Positions 59,887-64,000 of a stretch of DNA of 64,000 nucleotides are shown in pieces. Position 1 is the first letter of the stretch. Every line of letters begins with the position of its first letter. This DNA comes from an uncultured Tateyamaria sp. (lineage in GTDB: Bacteria; Pseudomonadota; Alphaproteobacteria; Rhodobacterales; Rhodobacteraceae). The translations under genes and the position numbers were made by a program. The stretch is taken from positions 23,834 through 87,833 of the forward strand of contig NZ_CANMBJ010000003.1 in assembly GCF_947496075.1 (NCBI RefSeq), written 5' to 3'. The notes below the pieces were generated by a model. The model saw only the letters and a program-made list of their open reading frames with translations. It was not told the DNA's origin and made no database searches.

Positions 59887-60926
59887 CACAGGCTGTTTTC
59901 GCCATCCCCGGCGACAAGGATCGCCGCACCGGCGGGTTCATTTACGAAGCGCGCGTGCTGAAAGAGCTGAACGACATCGGTTGCGCCACGCAGCATCTGC
60001 AATTGCCCGACAGCTTCCCGGATCCAACCCCGTCCGATATGGTCGCCACCCTCGCGGCCCTGTACGCCGTCCCTGATCACCACCCCATCATCCTCGACGG
60101 CCTCGTCTTTGGCGCCATCGACCCGGACGGTTTGGCCAAGGTAAGCGCGCCGGTCATCGCCATGGCGCACCATCCGCTCGGGCTCGAAACCGGGCTGCCT
60201 GCTGCGCGTGCGGCCTTTCTATTGCAGAACGAGGCAGCGGCCTTGCGTCACGTCGACCATGTCATCGTTCCAAGTGAGGAAACCGCCCGCGTCCTCTGCC
60301 GTGACTTCGATGCCGATGCAAACAGGGTCACAATTGCACCACCCGGCTTCGACAGGCCCGTCGTCAACCGAAGCCCGACGGATCCACCGCTTGTCCTGTC
60401 GGTCGGACTGCTCGCCCCGCGCAAGGGCCACGACGTCCTGCTGACCGCACTGAGTCACCTGCGTGATATGCCATGGCAGGCCAGCATCGTGGGCAAGGCC
60501 CATGATCCCGCCTATGCAGCCGCGCTTCGCGGTCAGTCCCGCGATCTCGGGATCGATGAACGCGTGCACTTCGCGGGAGAGATCGACCAAAACGCTCTGT
60601 CATCGCTGTTCAATGCGGCATCCGTCTTCGTCCTCGCGACCCGCTACGAAGGCTACGGCATGGTTTTGAGCGAGGCGATGCAATTCGGGCTTCCGGTGGT
60701 GTCGTGTCGCGTCGGTGCTGTGCCCGATACTGTTTGGGATGCTGGCGTTCTGGTTCCGCCCGATGATCCGAAAGCCCTCGCACACGCAACGCAACTGATA
60801 CTGCAAGACCGCAAGAGAGCCGAAGAGTTGTCCCGCCTGTCCACCCAAAGATCCGATGCTCTTCCGCGATGGGGGCATACCGCACGCATATTCGCAGGCG
60901 TCATTGCGAAGGCGAAAGCCGCGTGA
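59883..60926 (+). CDS. glycosyltransferase family 4 (GT-B) protein
   Basis: LVLSVGLLAPRKGHDVLLTALSHL; VFVLATRYEGYGMVLSEAMQFGLPVVSCRVGAVPDTV; ATGA overlap at 59883. Confidence 0.9.
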   Translation: MTQAVFAIPGDKDRRTGGFIYEARVLKELNDIGCATQHLQLPDSFPDPTPSDMVATLAALYAVPDHHPIILDGLVFGAIDPDGLAKVSAPVIAMAHHPLGLETGLPAARAAFLLQNEAAALRHVDHVIVPSEETARVLCRDFDADANRVTIAPPGFDRPVVNRSPTDPPLVLSVGLLAPRKGHDVLLTALSHLRDMPWQASIVGKAHDPAYAAALRGQSRDLGIDERVHFAGEIDQNALSSLFNAASVFVLATRYEGYGMVLSEAMQFGLPVVSCRVGAVPDTVWDAGVLVPPDDPKALAHATQLILQDRKRAEELSRLSTQRSDALPRWGHTARIFAGVIAKAKAA

Positions 60927-61285
60927 CCTTCAGCCCGACTACGAGCGCTGTCGTTTGCGGTCGGAGATGCCAACGTGTGTCAGACTTTGCGTGCGCGGCG
61001 TGTCCGTCGTCAGATGTTTTGGGACAGATGGCTGCCTGATCCAAGAGAGGGTCTGGCACATCTGGTTCACGTGATTGTCTGACGTCAGCGCAATTGGAAC
61101 AGTTTAGGGCGATTTGATAAGGGAGGGTTTCTGGCACATCGTAACCACCAAGGAGTGGAGATGACACGGAACCCCGGAGCCAAGCAGAGCCACGGCGACG
61201 TCGGGTTTTTCAAATTCCTTGGTAGAGCTTATTCAAACCCGGTCAGCCTTGTGCACGATGCAACGCGGAGGCTGTTCCGTTTGAG

Positions 61286-62842
61286 TCAAGGTCCGGACGA
61301 TGGTTCGGGAAGTTTGGGCATCACCGGCCACATGATCGTTGGGTTGTGTATGCCCTTGAATGTCTTGGCCTCCTTGGTGATCCCACGCTCGGCACTTAGC
61401 CTTTTTGCACCCTTGACCGTACCGTCCTTATTAAACGTGAGGAATCCTCCGAACTGGTCCAGAAAATAAAACTTGGGCGCGGCGACGTCATTACGGTCCA
61501 CCATGATCATCACCATGTGATGCGCATGGAGCGACACCAGGAAGAAATACACTCCTGGTTCGGGATCCTTCGAGGTCTCGGCCAGCAGGGTGTCCTCGAA
61601 GTCGGGGTTCCATCGCCCGGCCTTAGCCTGATAGGAGAAAACCAACCGTTCCCCCACCGCACCGTGACGTCGCAGGAGGTGAGCCAGCCGAGTAACATTG
61701 GCCCCGTCTTCGGATCTTGCGTTGGCCACCTTGGCAGGACCCATGACCTCGGGCTCAATCAATGCGCTCATCCCTTGGTTTCCAGCGTTCATGCACTGCA
61801 GACGGCTCAAGCGGCCCGAGGCGGCTTTCTTGTCCCAGCGCTTGTAGACCCGCTTCATCTTGTGTGACGGCTTCAGGCCACCTTCCTCGGGTGCTTCATC
61901 GACCCAGCGCCCGGTTCCCCCGGCGCGCTGCTGCGCCTCATCGCCAATCGGCTCATGGTCGACCTTCCGATCATACATAGTCTCCCAGATCAGTTCACCG
62001 ACATTCCTGCGGCCCACTTTTGCGTCGGGATAGTCGACGGTGAAGACCTCGACGAGGTCTCGTTTCGAGGTCTCGGAAAGTGGCTCGATGTCCGCCAATA
62101 GTTCGCTGGTTTTCCCATACCCGTCTGCCAGCACCTTCTTTTGGATGGAACTAAGCGCGGGGTCACTCTCGCTGGCTTCTGCCTCGCCGGTGGGCGGCGC
62201 GCACTGCACAAGGCCGGGCGCTGTGCGCTGAACGGTATGGACCAGTTCGTGGGCAATGAGCCGCTTGCCCGTCAGCGTGTCGGGACGGTACTCGCCATTC
62301 GCGAAGCCGATGTGATTTCCAAGTGTGTAGGCACGTGCGTTGATGCCATGGGCGGCGGTGCCGGTGCGGGTGTCGTCATGAATGCGTATCTTGGAAAAGT
62401 CCTGGCCCAGGCGCGGCTCGAAATACGATCGCTCGTATCGCGGGAGGGGACGTCCCCCGGAGGAGATCGCTGCCGCCGCTTGCGTGACGTTGCCCGCGTT
62501 TGACGGGGCAGCCCCAGACGGTTTTGCCCGGATCTCCTCCGCGTCTTTGCCCTTGTCATCCACGACCTGGCGTCGAAGCGCGGCCGCAGGGGCAGGGGTT
62601 GAAGGATTCGCGGCCATTGCGTCCTGGACTGCCTGATCGGCGACGCGGTCGGCCTCCTGTTCGTACCGGTCTCCGGGTGTATTGAGGGTAAGCTCCGGTC
62701 TGATGCCGCGTGCCTTCTGTGCCTCGCCGCCCACGAGCCCATCTCTCTCCGAAAGACCCACCGTTTCCCCGGGCGCGCGCTGAAAAACACTTGCCTGGCG
62801 AGGCGTTACATCCGGTTCTGGCGGGGCGTACAAGCGGGTCAT
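61286..62842 (-). CDS. DUF4157 (eCIS-core) domain protein with uncharacterised C-terminal domain; candidate eCIS effector
   Basis: TPGDRYEQEADRVADQAV; FEPRLGQDFSKIRIHDDTRTGTAAHGINARAYTLGNHIGFANGEYRPDT…RLIAHELVHTVQR; RBS AGGAGA upstream of ATG. Confidence 0.88.
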   Translation of the reverse strand: MTRLYAPPEPDVTPRQASVFQRAPGETVGLSERDGLVGGEAQKARGIRPELTLNTPGDRYEQEADRVADQAVQDAMAANPSTPAPAAALRRQVVDDKGKDAEEIRAKPSGAAPSNAGNVTQAAAAISSGGRPLPRYERSYFEPRLGQDFSKIRIHDDTRTGTAAHGINARAYTLGNHIGFANGEYRPDTLTGKRLIAHELVHTVQRTAPGLVQCAPPTGEAEASESDPALSSIQKKVLADGYGKTSELLADIEPLSETSKRDLVEVFTVDYPDAKVGRRNVGELIWETMYDRKVDHEPIGDEAQQRAGGTGRWVDEAPEEGGLKPSHKMKRVYKRWDKKAASGRLSRLQCMNAGNQGMSALIEPEVMGPAKVANARSEDGANVTRLAHLLRRHGAVGERLVFSYQAKAGRWNPDFEDTLLAETSKDPEPGVYFFLVSLHAHHMVMIMVDRNDVAAPKFYFLDQFGGFLTFNKDGTVKGAKRLSAERGITKEAKTFKGIHNPTIMWPVMPKLPEPSSGP

Positions 62843-63351
62843 AGGAAAAATCTCCTAACGATAGCGGCGTCATTCAAAGTCTAGCCGACAAGTCCCCGTT
62901 TGATTGGGATCGTAGCACTGAGGGGGCCAGAAAGCGAGGCAGAACTAAAGAGCACATTAACGCTCGGATCTTGCAGAGCACTCAAGAAGCCTGCGGCAGC
63001 GTCCATTCGTGGGCCGTCTGGCGGCGTGTCAAAAACAGTGTGAAAAGAGATGATTACGCAGATTTGAAAACGCTTTGGGTTGACAGCTCTTACTGATTCC
63101 CGAGAGCGGCACTTGACTCGAATCGTTAATTTCCGCCTCCTAAAGGGGTGCAGCGATGCACAGCCGGGGGGCTACGGACAGACTTACAGTTAATCCATGC
63201 TTTGCTGCTCGCGAAGCAACTTGTTTATTGCGCTTTTATTTCTTTGCAGGCCACGCGTGCCTCTGATGTCCTTAATACGATAATACAACCAAAAGTAGCG
63301 CCAAGTTTTATTGGATTTAACTGCCGCATAGTTAAAGCAAGGGAGTTGTCC

Positions 63352-64000
63352 ATGCCTGTCAACGTGTCCTATCCCGGAGTTTATATTCAGGAGGTGCCAA
63401 GCGGTTCCCGCGCCATTGCCGGCGTGCCAACCTCCATAGCAGCGTTCATCGGCTATACAGTGCGCGGCCCGGTGAGTGAGCCTGTCCAGATTTTCTCTTA
63501 CGCGGATTTCGAGCGGCAGTTCGGAGGGTTCGATGCAGATAGCGATCTCAGCTATGCGGTGAACCACTTCTTTCTCAACGGCGGCGGCACGGCATGGATC
63601 GTGCGGGTGGCGGCGAATGCGGAAGCGGCCACGGTGGGGCTGCTGGATTTCGACGGCAACCCGAGCCTGACGGTGGAGGCGTCCTCGGAAGGCGCTTGGG
63701 GCAACAATCTGCAAATCACGGTGGATCACGACACCTCCGATCCCTTGAACACGTTCAACCTCACAATCGTTGAAATGGGGGAGCGGAACGGGAATCCGGT
63801 TGAGTTGCGGCGGGAGGTCCATCGCAATCTTTCGATGAACGACAGAGCCGCGACCTATGCCGTTGATACGGTGAATGCCGCGTCTGATCTGGTGGAGCTG
63901 ACGGATGACAGCGCGGGCGGTGGCGCCGGTTTTGCGCGGAGCCGGGATATTCCTCAGGCGGTGATAGATGATCTTAATGCGGATCGGCGGCGCATGGTTG
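63352..64000 (+). CDS. contractile tail sheath protein (eCIS/phage-tail-like), truncated by window end
   Basis: Own translation from ATG 63352: MPVNVSYPGVYIQEVPSGSRAIAGVPTSIAAFIGYTVRGPVSEPVQIFSYADFERQFGGFDADSDLSYAVNHFFLNGGGTAWIVRV…; no stop before window end; not in the ORF track. Confidence 0.92.
   Translation, partial: MPVNVSYPGVYIQEVPSGSRAIAGVPTSIAAFIGYTVRGPVSEPVQIFSYADFERQFGGFDADSDLSYAVNHFFLNGGGTAWIVRVAANAEAATVGLLDFDGNPSLTVEASSEGAWGNNLQITVDHDTSDPLNTFNLTIVEMGERNGNPVELRREVHRNLSMNDRAATYAVDTVNAASDLVELTDDSAGGGAGFARSRDIPQAVIDDLNADRRRMV

Noticed and set aside
58852-59889. 345-aa minus-strand ORF
   Set aside because: Antisense to the double permease; Gln/Arg/His-rich shadow translation.
61040-61145. 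Near-repeat GGGTCTGGCACATC / GGTTTCTGGCACATC as possible mobile-element ends
   Set aside because: Only about 12 bp shared, direct rather than inverted, with no transposase nearby.
63190-63822. 210-aa minus-strand ORF in the track
   Set aside because: It is antisense to the sheath gene at 63352, whose translation is clearly conserved; shadow ORF in GC-rich DNA.

Overview
Window from a Rhodobacterales/Roseobacter-like alphaproteobacterium, judged from gene content and composition (inference). No rRNA, tRNA or CRISPR array was seen. Order of contents: (1) 0-6.4 kb, a UrtABCDE/FmdDEF-type ABC transporter with formamidase FmdA and an FmdB-type zinc ribbon. (2) 6.8-25 kb, accessory genes: TetR, homocysteine S-methyltransferase family, allene-oxide-cyclase-barrel-like secreted protein, GNAT, di-heme peroxidase-like cytochrome, RidA, SDR with a divergent MarR-GNAT, NMO-like flavoprotein, a TetR / linalool-dehydratase-isomerase-like / 4-OT / MFS block, DUF6152-like, beta-propeller, LysR, LpxL-like. 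(3) 25.7-49.1 kb, a very large, nearly unidirectional transport and catabolism cluster. It holds a Liv-type ABC system whose last ATPase is fused to a Tm-1-like domain, a PEP-hydrolase-like TIM barrel, an SPFH/flotillin protein with an expanded 44-aa hendecad superrepeat, two SRPBCC proteins, a molybdenum hydroxylase with its large subunit split over two ORFs, CoxD/CoxE-like maturation genes, an amidohydrolase, an MBL-fold lactonase-like protein and an SMP-30::isochorismatase-like fusion. (4) 52.5-60.9 kb, a translationally coupled lipid/headgroup-like cluster with a NitT/THI5-type ABC transporter. (5) 61.3-64 kb, the edge of an apparent extracellular contractile injection system (eCIS): a truncated sheath gene not in the ORF track, and a divergent DUF4157 protein with a C-terminal domain carrying a possible Cys/His/Asp triad (candidate effector). 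All homology calls come from reading motifs by eye; no searches were run.
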